A stretch of DNA of 64,000 bases from Pseudomonas koreensis (GTDB taxonomy: Bacteria > Pseudomonadota > Gammaproteobacteria > Pseudomonadales > Pseudomonadaceae), in the NCBI RefSeq assembly GCF_025447595.1, contig NZ_JAOEJU010000001.1, positions 558,001 to 622,000 on the forward strand, read 5' to 3'. How positions within the stretch are numbered: the stretch's first letter is position 1; each line of letters begins with the position of its first letter. This document shows, in pieces, positions 26,012 to 36,700 of this stretch. A program made the position numbers and the translations under genes. Under the pieces are notes generated by a model. The model saw nothing but the letters and a program-made list of their open reading frames with translations, ran no database searches and had not been told where the DNA came from.

Positions 26012-26216
26012 TGACCAAAACCGACAGACGGTTTAAATATAAAGCACCCCGTTACAGTTATAAGCGGCAGTGCAATAACGCGGAGGCCGATTTTAATCAC
26101 CGAAGTTGTTATTGAAGTGTAAGCAAGTACTGTCGGTGTATGTCCCGCGTTCAAGGCGGACAATTAATTTGACGTCTCGCCAAGCAGGGCGGGAAATATC
26201 ATTTCAGGAATAATCA

Positions 26217-28016
26217 ATGAAGATGGCGAAGGCCCCAGCCACCGCTCCCTTGTTCAAGGCTTTGGGTGACTATAAAAGCATTCTGATCAGCGTCGGCTGT
26301 TTTACCGCACTGATCAATGTGCTGATGCTGGTGCCCTCCATATATATGCTGCAGGTCTATGACCGGGTGCTGTCTTCGCAGAACGAAACCACCCTGGCGA
26401 TGCTGTCGCTAATGGTCGTTGGTTTCTTCGCCTTCATCGGGCTGCTCGAAGTGGTGCGCAGCTTTATCGTGATCCGCATCGGCAGCCAGCTGGAGCGCCG
26501 TTTCAATCTGCGGGTCTATCAGGCAGCGTTCGAGCGCAACCTGTTCAAGGGTGAGGGCAACGCCGGGCAGTCCCTGGGCGATCTGACCCACATTCGCCAA
26601 TTCGTCACCGGGCCTGCGCTGTTCGCGTTCTTCGATGCGCCGTGGTTCCCGGTTTATCTGTTCGTGATTTACCTGTTCAATGTCTGGCTCGGCGTGCTCG
26701 CCACGGCGGGTGCACTGCTGCTGATCGCACTGGCGTGCCTGAACGAATACATGACCAAAAAGCCGCTGGGCGAAGCTGCGGGTTACTCGCAGAAATCCAG
26801 CCAATTGGCCACCAGCCACCTGCACAACGCTGAAACCATTCAAGCCATGGGCATGCTCGGCGCCTTGCGCAAGCGTTGGTTCCAGGTGCATTCAAGCTTC
26901 CTCGGCCTGCAGAATCAGGCCAGCGACACCGGCGCAGTGATCAGCTCGCTGAGCAAGACCCTGCGCCTGTGCCTGCAATCGCTGGTGCTGGGCCTTGGCG
27001 CACTGCTGGTGATCAAGGGTGACATGACCGCCGGGATGATGATCGCAGGTTCCATCCTGATGGGGCGGGTACTGAGCCCGATCGACCAGTTGATTGCCGT
27101 GTGGAAGCAGTGGAGCGGGGCGAAGCTGGCTTACCGCCGCCTCGATGCGCTGCTGCAAGCCTTCCCGCCGAGCGATGACGCCATGGCGCTGCCGGCGCCG
27201 AAAGGCCAGATCACTTTTGAACAGGTCAGCGCCGGTCCTCCGGGGCAGCGTGCCGCGACCCTGCACATGGTCAATTTCAACCTGGCGGCCGGTGAAGTGC
27301 TGGGTGTGCTCGGTGCTTCCGGCTCCGGCAAATCAACACTGGCGCGCGTGCTGGTCGGCGTATGGCCGGCCCTCGGCGGCACAGTGCGCCTGGACGGCGC
27401 CGACATCCATCGCTGGAACCGCGATCAGCTCGGCCCGTACATCGGCTATCTGCCGCAAGACATCGAATTGTTCAGCGGCAGCATCGCCGAGAACATCGCT
27501 CGCTTCAGCGAAGCCGATCCGCAAAAGGTCGTGGCCGCTGCGCAACAGGCCGGCGTGCATGAACTGATCCTGCGTATGCCGCAAGGCTACGACACGCAAC
27601 TGGGCGAGGACGGCAGCGGTCTGTCCGGCGGCCAGAAACAGCGCGTGGCTCTGGCCCGTGCGCTGTACGGCAATCCGAGCCTGGTGGTGCTGGACGAGCC
27701 GAACTCCAACCTCGACACCGTCGGCGAAGCCGCGTTGTCCAGTGCCATCGTGCAGCTCAAGGCCCAAGGCACCACCGTGGTGCTGGTGACCCACCGTTCT
27801 TCGGTACTGGCCCAGGCCGACAAGCTGCTGGTACTCAACGACGGTCGGCTGCAAGCCTTCGGCCCGAGCCACGATGTGCTCAAGGCACTGTCCGGCAATC
27901 AGACCGGCAATCAGCCCGGCAACCCGCCACAACAAAATGAAAAACCTGCGCCAGCACCGGCCGGGCTCAGCATGAGCCGCCAGTATCAGCCGACGACAAG
28001 GAATTCGGGTGTATGA
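26217..28016 (+). CDS. aprD: Type I secretion ABC transporter AprD
   Basis: 599 residues. The N-terminal six-helix membrane domain (about residues 20-300) has no C39 peptidase domain. The nucleotide-binding domain (about 330-560) shows Walker A GASGSGKST, signature LSGGQKQR and Walker B LVVLDEPNSNLD. This is the PrtD/AprD type that exports RTX proteins with C-terminal signals. The 205-base gap after aprI may hold an internal promoter. It overlaps aprE by 4 bases. Likely cargo is AprA and both RTX lipases. Confidence 0.95.
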   Translation: MKMAKAPATAPLFKALGDYKSILISVGCFTALINVLMLVPSIYMLQVYDRVLSSQNETTLAMLSLMVVGFFAFIGLLEVVRSFIVIRIGSQLERRFNLRVYQAAFERNLFKGEGNAGQSLGDLTHIRQFVTGPALFAFFDAPWFPVYLFVIYLFNVWLGVLATAGALLLIALACLNEYMTKKPLGEAAGYSQKSSQLATSHLHNAETIQAMGMLGALRKRWFQVHSSFLGLQNQASDTGAVISSLSKTLRLCLQSLVLGLGALLVIKGDMTAGMMIAGSILMGRVLSPIDQLIAVWKQWSGAKLAYRRLDALLQAFPPSDDAMALPAPKGQITFEQVSAGPPGQRAATLHMVNFNLAAGEVLGVLGASGSGKSTLARVLVGVWPALGGTVRLDGADIHRWNRDQLGPYIGYLPQDIELFSGSIAENIARFSEADPQKVVAAAQQAGVHELILRMPQGYDTQLGEDGSGLSGGQKQRVALARALYGNPSLVVLDEPNSNLDTVGEAALSSAIVQLKAQGTTVVLVTHRSSVLAQADKLLVLNDGRLQAFGPSHDVLKALSGNQTGNQPGNPPQQNEKPAPAPAGLSMSRQYQPTTRNSGV

Positions 28017-29362
28017 GCAGCGCGAACATGAACACGCAAAACGAAGCGACGATGGAACACGCCTACATCACCGAACGCCCGGAGCGAGACGCCAAATTCT
28101 TCGCCCGCATGGGCTGGATTCTGGCGCTGGTCGGTGCCGGCAGTTTCTTCACCTGGGCAGCATTGGCGCCGCTGGATCAAGGCATTCCGGTACAAGGCAC
28201 CGTCGTGGTGTCAGGCAAGCGCAAAGCCGTGCAGTCGATGAGCAGCGGCGTGGTCAGCCGGATTCTGGTGCGTGAAGGCGAAATCGTGAAGCAGGGCCAG
28301 CCGCTGTTCCGCCTCGACCAGACCCAGGTCGCCGCCGACGTGCAATCGCTGCAGGCGCAATACCGCATGGCCTGGGCCAGCCTGGCGCGCTGGCAGGCCG
28401 AGCGTGACAACCTCAAGCAAGTGACCTTTCCGGCAGAACTGAGCGACAACGCCGATCCGCGCCTGGCACTGGTGCTTGAGGGCCAGCGGCAATTGTTCAG
28501 CAGCCGCCGCGAAGCGTTCTCCCGCGAGCAGGCCGCCCTGCGTGCCAGCATCGAAGGTGCCACCGCGCAACTGGCGGGCATGCGTCGCGCCCGTACCGAC
28601 CTCAACGCCCAGGCCGACTCGCTGCAACAGCAGTTGAGCAACCTGCAACCGCTGGCCGACAACGGCTACATCCCGCGCAACCGCTTGATGGAATACCAGC
28701 GTCAGCTGTCGCAGGTTCAGCAGCAACTGGCCGAAAACACCGGCGAAAGTGGCCGGGTGGAGCAGGGCATTCTTGAGTCGCGCCTGAAGCTGCAACAGCA
28801 CGGTGAGGAATACCAGAAGGAAGTCCGCACCCAGTTGGCCGACGCGCAACTGAAAAGCGTCACGCTGTCCGAGCAACTGACCTCCGCCGGTTTCGACCTG
28901 CAACACAGCGAAATCCTCGCCACCGCCGACGGCGTGGCGGTCAACCTCGGCGTACACACCGAAGGCGCTGTGGTGCGTCAGGGCGAAACCCTGCTGGAAA
29001 TCGTCCCCCAAGGCACACGCCTGGAAGTCGAAGGGCACCTGCCGATCAACCTGATCGACAAGGTCGGCACGCACCTGCCGGTCGACATCCTGTTCACCGC
29101 GTTCAACCAGAGCAAGACGCCACGGGTGCCCGGCGAAGTCAGCCTGATTTCCGCAGACCAGATGGTCGACGAGAAAACCGGCGTGCCGTACTACGTGTTG
29201 CGCAGCAGCGTCAGCGATCAGGCCATGGAAAAGCTCAACGGTCTGGTGATCAAGCCCGGCATGCCGGCGGAAATGTTCGTGCGCACTGGCGAACGTTCAC
29301 TCCTCAACTACCTGTTCAAGCCGCTGCTCGACCGCGCCGGTTCCGCGTTGACCGAAGAATAA
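28013..29362 (+). CDS. aprE: Type I secretion membrane-fusion protein AprE
   Basis: 449 residues of the HlyD/PrtE family. A cytoplasmic tail leads to one membrane helix (about residues 35-55). A lipoyl half-domain (GVVSRILVREGEIVKQGQP) is followed by a long coiled coil (about 100-280), the second lipoyl half (about 290-320) and a C-terminal beta domain. It bridges AprD and AprF across the periplasm. ATG 28013 overlaps the aprD stop as ATGA with AAGGA upstream; an ATG 6 codons later is possible. Confidence 0.94.
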   Translation: MSSANMNTQNEATMEHAYITERPERDAKFFARMGWILALVGAGSFFTWAALAPLDQGIPVQGTVVVSGKRKAVQSMSSGVVSRILVREGEIVKQGQPLFRLDQTQVAADVQSLQAQYRMAWASLARWQAERDNLKQVTFPAELSDNADPRLALVLEGQRQLFSSRREAFSREQAALRASIEGATAQLAGMRRARTDLNAQADSLQQQLSNLQPLADNGYIPRNRLMEYQRQLSQVQQQLAENTGESGRVEQGILESRLKLQQHGEEYQKEVRTQLADAQLKSVTLSEQLTSAGFDLQHSEILATADGVAVNLGVHTEGAVVRQGETLLEIVPQGTRLEVEGHLPINLIDKVGTHLPVDILFTAFNQSKTPRVPGEVSLISADQMVDEKTGVPYYVLRSSVSDQAMEKLNGLVIKPGMPAEMFVRTGERSLLNYLFKPLLDRAGSALTEE

Positions 29363-29376
29363 GGATGTTCGGCTGT

Positions 29377-30732
29377 ATGAATAAGCTTTCCATGCTGGCG
29401 GCAGCGTTCGCGCTGCTCGCGGGCAACAGTGCAATGGCGGCCATGGGGCCGTTCGAGATCTACGAGCAGGCGTTGCGCAATGACCCGGTGTTCCTTGGCG
29501 CGATCAAGGAGCGCGATGCAGGCCTTGAAAACCGTGCCATCGGCCGCGCCGGGTTGCTGCCAAAACTGGGTTACAACTACAACAAGGGCCGCAACTCGTC
29601 GAAAGCCACGTCCCTCGACGAACGCGCGCGCAACCGCACCGATGACCGTAACTACAGCAGCTACGGTTCGAGCCTGACCCTGCAACAACCGTTGCTCGAC
29701 TACGAAGCCTACGCGGCGTATCGCAAGGGTGTGGCCCAGTCACTGTTTGCCGACGAGAACTTTCGCGGCAAGAGCCAGGAACTGCTGGTTCGCGTACTGG
29801 ATAACTACACCAAGGCCTTGTTTGCCCAGGATCAGATCGACATCGCGCAGGCCAAGAAGAAGGCGTACGAGCAGCAGTTCCAGCAGAACGAGCACATGTT
29901 CCGCCAAGGCGAGGGCACTCGCACCGACATCCTCGAAGCCGAGTCGCGTTATGAACTGGCGACCGCCGAGGAAATCGAAGCCCGCGACGAGCAGGACGCC
30001 GCTCTCCGGGAGCTGGGCGCATTGGTAGGCGTGCCGGCGATGGACATCAGTGATCTGGCGCCGCTGGATCAGAACTTCCAGACATTCGCCTTGATGCCGG
30101 CCAATTACGACACCTGGCACGAACTGGCGGTCAGCAACAACCCGAACCTCGCATCCCAGCGTCAGGCTGTGGAAGTGGCGCGGTACGAAGTCGAGCGCAA
30201 CCGCGCCGGGCACCTGCCGAAAGTCAGCGCTTACGCCACGATGCGCCAGAACGAGTCGGAAAGCGGCAACACCTACAACCAGCGTTACGAAACCAACACC
30301 ATCGGTTTCGAAGTCAGCGTGCCGTTGTATGCCGGCGGCGGCGTGTCGGCCTCGACCCGTCAGGCCAGTCGTACCATGGAGCAGGCTGAATACGAGCTGG
30401 ACGGCAAGACCCGCGAGACGCTGATCGAACTGCGCCGCCAGTTCAGCGCATGCCTGTCCGGGGTCAGCAAATTGCGCGCCTATCAAAAGGCGCTGGCCTC
30501 GGCCGAAGCGCTGGTGGTGTCGACCAAGCAAAGCATTCTCGGAGGCGAGCGAACCAATCTCGACGCACTGAACGCCGAGCAACAACTATTTACCACCCGC
30601 CGCGATCTGGCCCAGGCACGCTATGACTACCTCATGGCCTGGACCAAGTTGCATTACTACGCGGGCACCTTGAGCGAGCAGGATCTGGCGCGGGTGGATG
30701 AAGCCTTCGGACAAGGCCCACGGACGCAATAA
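29377..30732 (+). CDS. aprF: Type I secretion outer-membrane channel AprF (TolC family)
   Basis: 451 residues from ATG 29377, which begins a Sec signal MNKLSMLAAAFALLAGNSAMA. An ATG 4 codons upstream (29365), directly after AAGG, would add MFGC. The mature protein has two TolC-type repeats with long helices (about residues 30-220 and 230-430), including SLTLQQPLLDYEAY and FEVSVPLYAGGGVSASTRQA, where each repeat crosses the outer membrane. It completes the AprDEF exporter. The gene lies 14 bases or less from aprE, depending on start. Confidence 0.94.
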   Translation: MNKLSMLAAAFALLAGNSAMAAMGPFEIYEQALRNDPVFLGAIKERDAGLENRAIGRAGLLPKLGYNYNKGRNSSKATSLDERARNRTDDRNYSSYGSSLTLQQPLLDYEAYAAYRKGVAQSLFADENFRGKSQELLVRVLDNYTKALFAQDQIDIAQAKKKAYEQQFQQNEHMFRQGEGTRTDILEAESRYELATAEEIEARDEQDAALRELGALVGVPAMDISDLAPLDQNFQTFALMPANYDTWHELAVSNNPNLASQRQAVEVARYEVERNRAGHLPKVSAYATMRQNESESGNTYNQRYETNTIGFEVSVPLYAGGGVSASTRQASRTMEQAEYELDGKTRETLIELRRQFSACLSGVSKLRAYQKALASAEALVVSTKQSILGGERTNLDALNAEQQLFTTRRDLAQARYDYLMAWTKLHYYAGTLSEQDLARVDEAFGQGPRTQ

Positions 30733-30789
30733 CACCGTAGTTTCAACGCAAACAGCTTCAACTCAAAACAACAAAAACGAGTGGTGAAC

Positions 30790-33741
30790 ATGGACGTACG
30801 CATCAAGCCGATTTCGGTCGGCACCCTGCTGCTTGTGATTTCTGCAGCCCAGGCCCAGGCCCGATACCTCGAATCCGGACAGCCCGGCGATCCGGCCAGT
30901 TGGCACAGCGCCGAATTCCTGCGTGACTGGGGACTGGGCCGGATGCAGGCCGATCAGGCCTATGCCGCCGGCATCACCGGCCAGGGCGTGAAGATCGGCG
31001 CACTGGATTCCGGCTTCGACGCCGCCCATCCCGAGTTCGCCCGTGACCGTTATCACTCGGTACTGGCCAGCGGCAGCTACCTCGACGGCTCGCTGTTCAA
31101 CGTCAACGGCACCCTCAACCCGAACAACGACTCCCATGGCACCCACGTGGTCGGCACCATGGGCGCGTCCCGCGATGGCAGCGGCATGCATGGCGTGGCG
31201 TACAACGCGCAGATCTACGTCGGTAACACCAACAAGAACGACAGTTTCCTGTTCGGCCCCAACCCCGACCCGCGCTACTTCAAAGCGGTGTACGACGCCC
31301 TGGCCGATGCCGGTGTGCGGGCGATCAACAACAGCTGGGGCAGCCAGCCGCCGGATGTCAGCTATCGAACCCTGGCGGATCTGCACGCCGCTTACGCCCA
31401 GCACTGGAACAAGGGCACCTGGCTGGATGCGGCGGCGGACGTTTCCCGTCGTGGCGTGATCAACGTGTTCAGCGCCGGCAACAGCGGCTACCCGAATGCC
31501 AGCGTGCGCTCGGCGCTGCCGTACTTCCAGCCTGATCTGGAAGGCCATTGGCTGGCGGTTTCCGGACTGGATCAAAGCAATCAGCAGAAGTACAACCAGT
31601 GCGGCCTCGCCAAATACTGGTGCATCACCACGCCGGGGGCGAAGATCGACAGCACCATTCCCGACGGCGGATATGCGATCAAGTCCGGCACCTCGATGGC
31701 CGCGCCGCACGCCACCGGCGCACTGGCACTGGTGATGGAACGCTATCCGTACATGAACAATCAGCAGGCTCTCGAAGTGCTGCTGACCACCGCCACTCAA
31801 CTCGACGGTTCGGTGACCGACGCGCCGACCGAGCGAGTCGGCTGGGGCGTGGCCAACCTGTACCGGGCGATGCGCGGGCCGGGGCAATTGCTCGGGGCGT
31901 TCGACGCTAATCTGGCGGCCGGGCAGAACGATGTCTGGAGCAACGACATCAGCGACAAAGCCCTGATCCAGCGCCAGAGCGAGGATCTCGCCGAACACAG
32001 CGCCTGGCAGCAAACCCTGCAAAGCAAAGGCTGGCAGAACGGCGTGCCGGTCGGCGCCAGCCAACAGGATCAGACCGATTACGCCGTGGGCATGGCTCGC
32101 GATGCAGCAGCGGCCGGTCGGGTGTATCAGGGCAGTCTGATCAAGTCCGGCGACGGGCGACTGGTTCTGACCGGTAATAACAGCTATCGCGGGCCAACAA
32201 CGGTCAATGGCGGTCTGCTGACGGTGAACGGTTCGCTGACCTCGGCCGTGACCGTCAACGACGGCGGTGCCCTCGGCGGCTCCGGGCGGATCGGCGCACT
32301 GACCGCCAACAGCGGCGGTCGCGTGGCGCCGGGCAATTCCATCGGCACGTTGAACGTCGCCGGTGACGTAACCTTCGCGCCGGGTTCGACCTACGCCGTG
32401 GAATTGTCTCCCACCAGCAGCGACCGCATCGTCGCCGGCGGCACGGCGTCCATCAACGGCGCCACTGTCAGCCTGTCGCTGGAAAACAGTCCGACGCTGC
32501 TCAGCACCACCGAAGCCAGAAGCCTGCTCGGCCAGCAATACAACATTCTGCAAGCGGCGGGTGGCATTCAGGGGCGATTTGGTGCGGTGCTGCCGGACTA
32601 CCTGTTCATCGGTGGCAGCCTGGCCTACAGCGGTAACGGCATCGGCTTGAATGTCGAGCGCAACGCGACATCGTTCGCCAGCATCGGCCAGACCCCGAAT
32701 CAGCGCTCCGTGGCCACTGCCGTCGAAGGTCTGGGCGCGGGCAATTCGGTTTACGAAAGCCTGCTGTTGTCGGCCACCGCCAGTGATGCGCAACAAGCCT
32801 TTCAACAGTTGAGCGGTGAAATTTACCCGGCCCTCGGCTCCGTGCTGATCAACGACAGCCGGCAACTACGCGACGCCATCGGCGAACGCCTGCATGACTC
32901 GAATGCCACGCAAAGCAATGGCTGGATCAAAGCCCTCGGCGCCTGGGGTACAACCGACTCGCGCCACGACACCGCTGGATACAGCACGTCGATTGACGGC
33001 CTGCTGGCCGGTGTCGACGGAGCGCTGGACGAGCAGACCCGCATCGGTCTGGTCACCGGTTACAGCGACAGCTCGCTGAGCATGGGCTCGGGCACGCATT
33101 CCTCGGCCAAGGTCGACAGCTATCACCTCGGCGCCTACGCCGGTCATGACTTCGGCGCCTGGCGCCTGAGCACCGGCGCGGCCTACAGCTGGCATCGCGC
33201 CGATGTGAAACGCGACTTGCAGTACGGCAACGTCAGCGCCAAGCAAAAAGCCAAGGTCGATGCCGCCACCACTCAGGTATTCGGCGAGGCGGCCTATCGG
33301 CTGAACCTGCAACCGCTGGCCCTGGAGCCGTTCGCCAACCTGGCTTACGTACACCTCGACACCGACGGATTCACCGAAAAGGGCGACGCCGCTGCGCTTA
33401 AAAGTGGTAACGATCAGCGTGACGCGGTGCTCGGCACCCTCGGCGTGCGAGCGATCAAGACCTTCGATCTGTCGTCCGCGCAGAAGCTCGATGTGAGCGG
33501 GCATCTGGGCTGGCAGCACAGCCTGACCGACATTGACTCCGAACAGCATTTGCGTTTTGCCAGCGGCAGCGCGCCGTACACGGTCGAAAGCTCGCCACTG
33601 GTGCGCGACGCCGCGCTGGTCGGCGTGCAGGCCAGCCTGGCACTGACCCGCGACGTGCGGGTGAACCTCGATTACACCGGACAACTGGCCAGCCGCGAGA
33701 AACAGCATGGCGTGGGCCTGAGCCTGAACTGGCAGTTCTAA
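30790..33741 (+). CDS. prtA: Subtilisin-like autotransporter protease PrtA/PspA
   Basis: 983 residues. The Sec signal ends near AQAQA (residue 24). The S8 peptidase domain carries the catalytic triad D73 (ALDSGFD), H116 (DSHGTHVVG) and S302 (SGTSMAAPH). A beta-helical passenger-associated repeat (LVLTGNNSYRGPTTVNGG, about residues 460-480) and linker follow. The C-terminal beta-barrel (about 700-983) ends in LSLNWQF, with the terminal Phe typical of outer-membrane proteins. It secretes itself by the type Va route, independent of AprDEF. ATG 30790 follows GAGTGG and is preferred over GTG 30781. It is the first of a tandem pair in the aprX-lipA type cluster known from P. fluorescens. Confidence 0.92.
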   Translation: MDVRIKPISVGTLLLVISAAQAQARYLESGQPGDPASWHSAEFLRDWGLGRMQADQAYAAGITGQGVKIGALDSGFDAAHPEFARDRYHSVLASGSYLDGSLFNVNGTLNPNNDSHGTHVVGTMGASRDGSGMHGVAYNAQIYVGNTNKNDSFLFGPNPDPRYFKAVYDALADAGVRAINNSWGSQPPDVSYRTLADLHAAYAQHWNKGTWLDAAADVSRRGVINVFSAGNSGYPNASVRSALPYFQPDLEGHWLAVSGLDQSNQQKYNQCGLAKYWCITTPGAKIDSTIPDGGYAIKSGTSMAAPHATGALALVMERYPYMNNQQALEVLLTTATQLDGSVTDAPTERVGWGVANLYRAMRGPGQLLGAFDANLAAGQNDVWSNDISDKALIQRQSEDLAEHSAWQQTLQSKGWQNGVPVGASQQDQTDYAVGMARDAAAAGRVYQGSLIKSGDGRLVLTGNNSYRGPTTVNGGLLTVNGSLTSAVTVNDGGALGGSGRIGALTANSGGRVAPGNSIGTLNVAGDVTFAPGSTYAVELSPTSSDRIVAGGTASINGATVSLSLENSPTLLSTTEARSLLGQQYNILQAAGGIQGRFGAVLPDYLFIGGSLAYSGNGIGLNVERNATSFASIGQTPNQRSVATAVEGLGAGNSVYESLLLSATASDAQQAFQQLSGEIYPALGSVLINDSRQLRDAIGERLHDSNATQSNGWIKALGAWGTTDSRHDTAGYSTSIDGLLAGVDGALDEQTRIGLVTGYSDSSLSMGSGTHSSAKVDSYHLGAYAGHDFGAWRLSTGAAYSWHRADVKRDLQYGNVSAKQKAKVDAATTQVFGEAAYRLNLQPLALEPFANLAYVHLDTDGFTEKGDAAALKSGNDQRDAVLGTLGVRAIKTFDLSSAQKLDVSGHLGWQHSLTDIDSEQHLRFASGSAPYTVESSPLVRDAALVGVQASLALTRDVRVNLDYTGQLASREKQHGVGLSLNWQF

Positions 33742-33782
33742 ACACACGGATTTTGTGCAACATCACTAAGGAAGGTCGCTGG

Positions 33783-36700
33783 ATGAAAAACAACAACACC
33801 CCCGCGCAATCGGGTGGATGCTTTCGCCTGAAAACTCTAAACCTCGCGTTGCTTTGCGCACTGGCCACCTGGGGCAGCGCACACGCCGCGCCCTACGTCG
33901 AAAGCGGTCGGGCAGGGGATCCGGGCAGTTGGCGCAGCGCCGAATTCCAGGCCGACTGGGGCCTGGGCGCCATCGGTGCCGATCATGCCTACGCCGCCGG
34001 TTACACCGGTAAAGGCGTGAAACTGGGGATCTTCGACCAGCCGGTCTACGCCGCGCACCCGGAGTTTTCCGGCAACAACAAGGTCATCACTTTGGTGACC
34101 TCGGGGATCCGCGAATACACCGACCCGTACATCCCGGTCAAAGCCGGGGACGCGTTTCGCTATGACGGTTCGCCCTCGGTCGGTTCCGACGGCAAGCTCG
34201 GCGCCCACGGCACCCACGTCGGCGGTATCGCCGCCGGCAGCCGTGACGGTGGACCGATGCACGGTGTGGCGTTCGGCGCGCAGATCATCAGCGCCGACAA
34301 CGGCGACCCGGGCCCGGAAGACGGCATCGTGCGCGGCAACGACGGCGCGGTGTACAAGGCCGGCTGGGATGCGCTGATCGCCAGCGGCGCGCGGATCATC
34401 AACAACAGTTGGGGCATCGGCATCACCGACCGTTTCGACCTCGGCGGCCGTAATCCGGCGTACCCGCACTTCACCGTCAATGACGCGCAACTGCAGTTCA
34501 ACGAGATCCGCACACTGCTCGGCACCAAACCCGGCGGCGCCTACGACGGTGCAATCGCCGCCGCGCGCAGCGGGATCGTGACGATTTTCGCGGCGGGCAA
34601 CGACTACAACCTGAACAACCCGGACGCCATCGCCGGCCTCGGTTACTTCGTCCCGGACATCGCACCGAACTGGATCACCGTCGCCGCCCTGCAAAAGAAC
34701 CCGGATCTGGCCAATGCCAATCCGTACATCATGAGTACGTTCTCTTCGCGCTGCGGATACACCGCAAGTTTTTGCGTCTCGGCACCGGGTACGAAAATCT
34801 TCAGCTCGATCATTGAAGGCACCAACGCCGACAACCTGACCACCGGCTACAAGAACTACAACGGCACCTCGATGGCCGCGCCGCATGTGGCCGGTTCCAT
34901 GGCGGTGCTGATGGAGCGCTTCCCGTACATGTCCGGCGATCAGGTCGCCAGCGTATTGCGCACCACGGCCACCGACCTCGGCGCACCGGGCATCGACGCC
35001 CTGTACGGCTGGGGCATGATCAACCTGCGCAAGGGCATCGACGGCCCGGCGATGTTCGTCACCGAGCAGGACATCCCCGAAGAATTCCGCATCCAGGGCG
35101 CCTACGGTTCCGGCCAGTTCGTGGCCGATCTGCCGGGCATCGGCGCGATCATCGATGCGGGCAAGCCCACGGAGCGTGTGTGCAACGACATCACCTGCGG
35201 GCTCGACACCTGGCGCAACGATATTTCCGGCCATGGTGGTCTGACCAAACAAGGCATCGGCACTCTGGTGCTGACCGGCAACAACACCTACAGCGGCCCG
35301 ACCTTGGTGAATCAGGGGCGACTGGCAATCAACGGCTCACTGCAATCGGCGGTCACGGTCAATGACGGCGGCATCCTCGGCGGTAACGGCCGGATCGCTG
35401 CGCTGACCGCCAACAGCGGCGGTACTGTGGCGCCGGGCAATTCCATCGGCACCTTGAACGTGGCGGGTGACGTGACCTTCGCGCCAGGTTCGACCTATGC
35501 GGTAGAAGTGTCGCCGACCAGCAGCGACCGGATCGTCGCCGGCGGCAAAGCGGTGATCGAAGGTGCAACCGTAACCATGTCCCTGGAAAACAGCCCGACG
35601 CTGTTGACCACCGGCGAAGTGAAGAGCCTGCTCGGCACCCAGTTCAACATCTTGCAGGCAGCGGGCGGCATTGAAGGGCAGTTCGGCCAAGTGTTGCCCG
35701 ACTACGCGTTCCTCGGTGGCACCCTGGCGTACTCGGCGAGCGGTGTGCAACTGGACGTCGGCCGTAATGGCGCTTCGTTCGCCAGCGTCGGCCTGACGCC
35801 GAACCAGCGCGCAGTCGGTGCTGCCGCCGAACGCCTCGGCGCCGGCAATGCGTTGTTCGAAACCCTGTTGCTGTCGCCGTCGGCGGCCGCTGCGCAGGAC
35901 GCGTTCCAGCAACTGTCCGGCGAGATTCACCCGGCCATCGGCACACTGCTGATCAACGACAGCCGCTACCTGCGCGATGCCGTGGGCGAACGTCTGCGCG
36001 AACGCGATCTGTTCGATGCCGGCGCGCCGACCGATGACCGCAGCAACGCCTGGCTCAAAGTACTGGGTTCATGGGGCAAGAGCGATGGAGGGTCCAAATA
36101 CGCCGATTCCACCAGCTCCATCGGTGGTCTGCTGGCCGGTGTCGACGGCTTGATCGCTGAAGATACCCGTCTGGGTTTCGTTACCGGTTATAGCGACAGT
36201 TCGTTGAGCATGGGCGAGGGTACACATTCGTCCGCGTCGGTCGATAGCTATCACTTGGGTGCATACCTGGGACATCAGATCGATGCGCTGCGTCTGACCG
36301 CCGGTGCGGCCTACAGCTGGCATCGCATTGACGTCAAACGCGACTTGCAGTTCGGTGGCGTCAGCGGCAAACAGAAGACCAAGCGCGATGCGACCACCGC
36401 GCAACTGTTCACCGAAGCGGCCTACGACCTGGGCCTGCAACCGATGAACCTGGAGCCGTTCGCCAACCTGGCCTACGTGCACCTCAACAGCGACAGCTTC
36501 ACCGAGAAGGGTGATGCCGCCGCACTGAAGGGCGGCGAAGACAACCGCGACGTGGTGTCGTCGACCCTCGGTGTGCGGGCCAAGCGCACGTTTGCCCTGT
36601 CGGAGAAGCACCAGCTGGAACTGGGCGCAAGCCTGGGCTGGCAGCACAACCTGAGTAGCGTGGATGCCGACAGTCACTTGGCCTTCGCCAATGGCAACAG

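Noticed and set aside
30781..30789. GTG 30781 as the prtA start
   Set aside because: It has no purine-rich site upstream, while ATG 30790 follows GAGTGG and begins a clean signal peptide.
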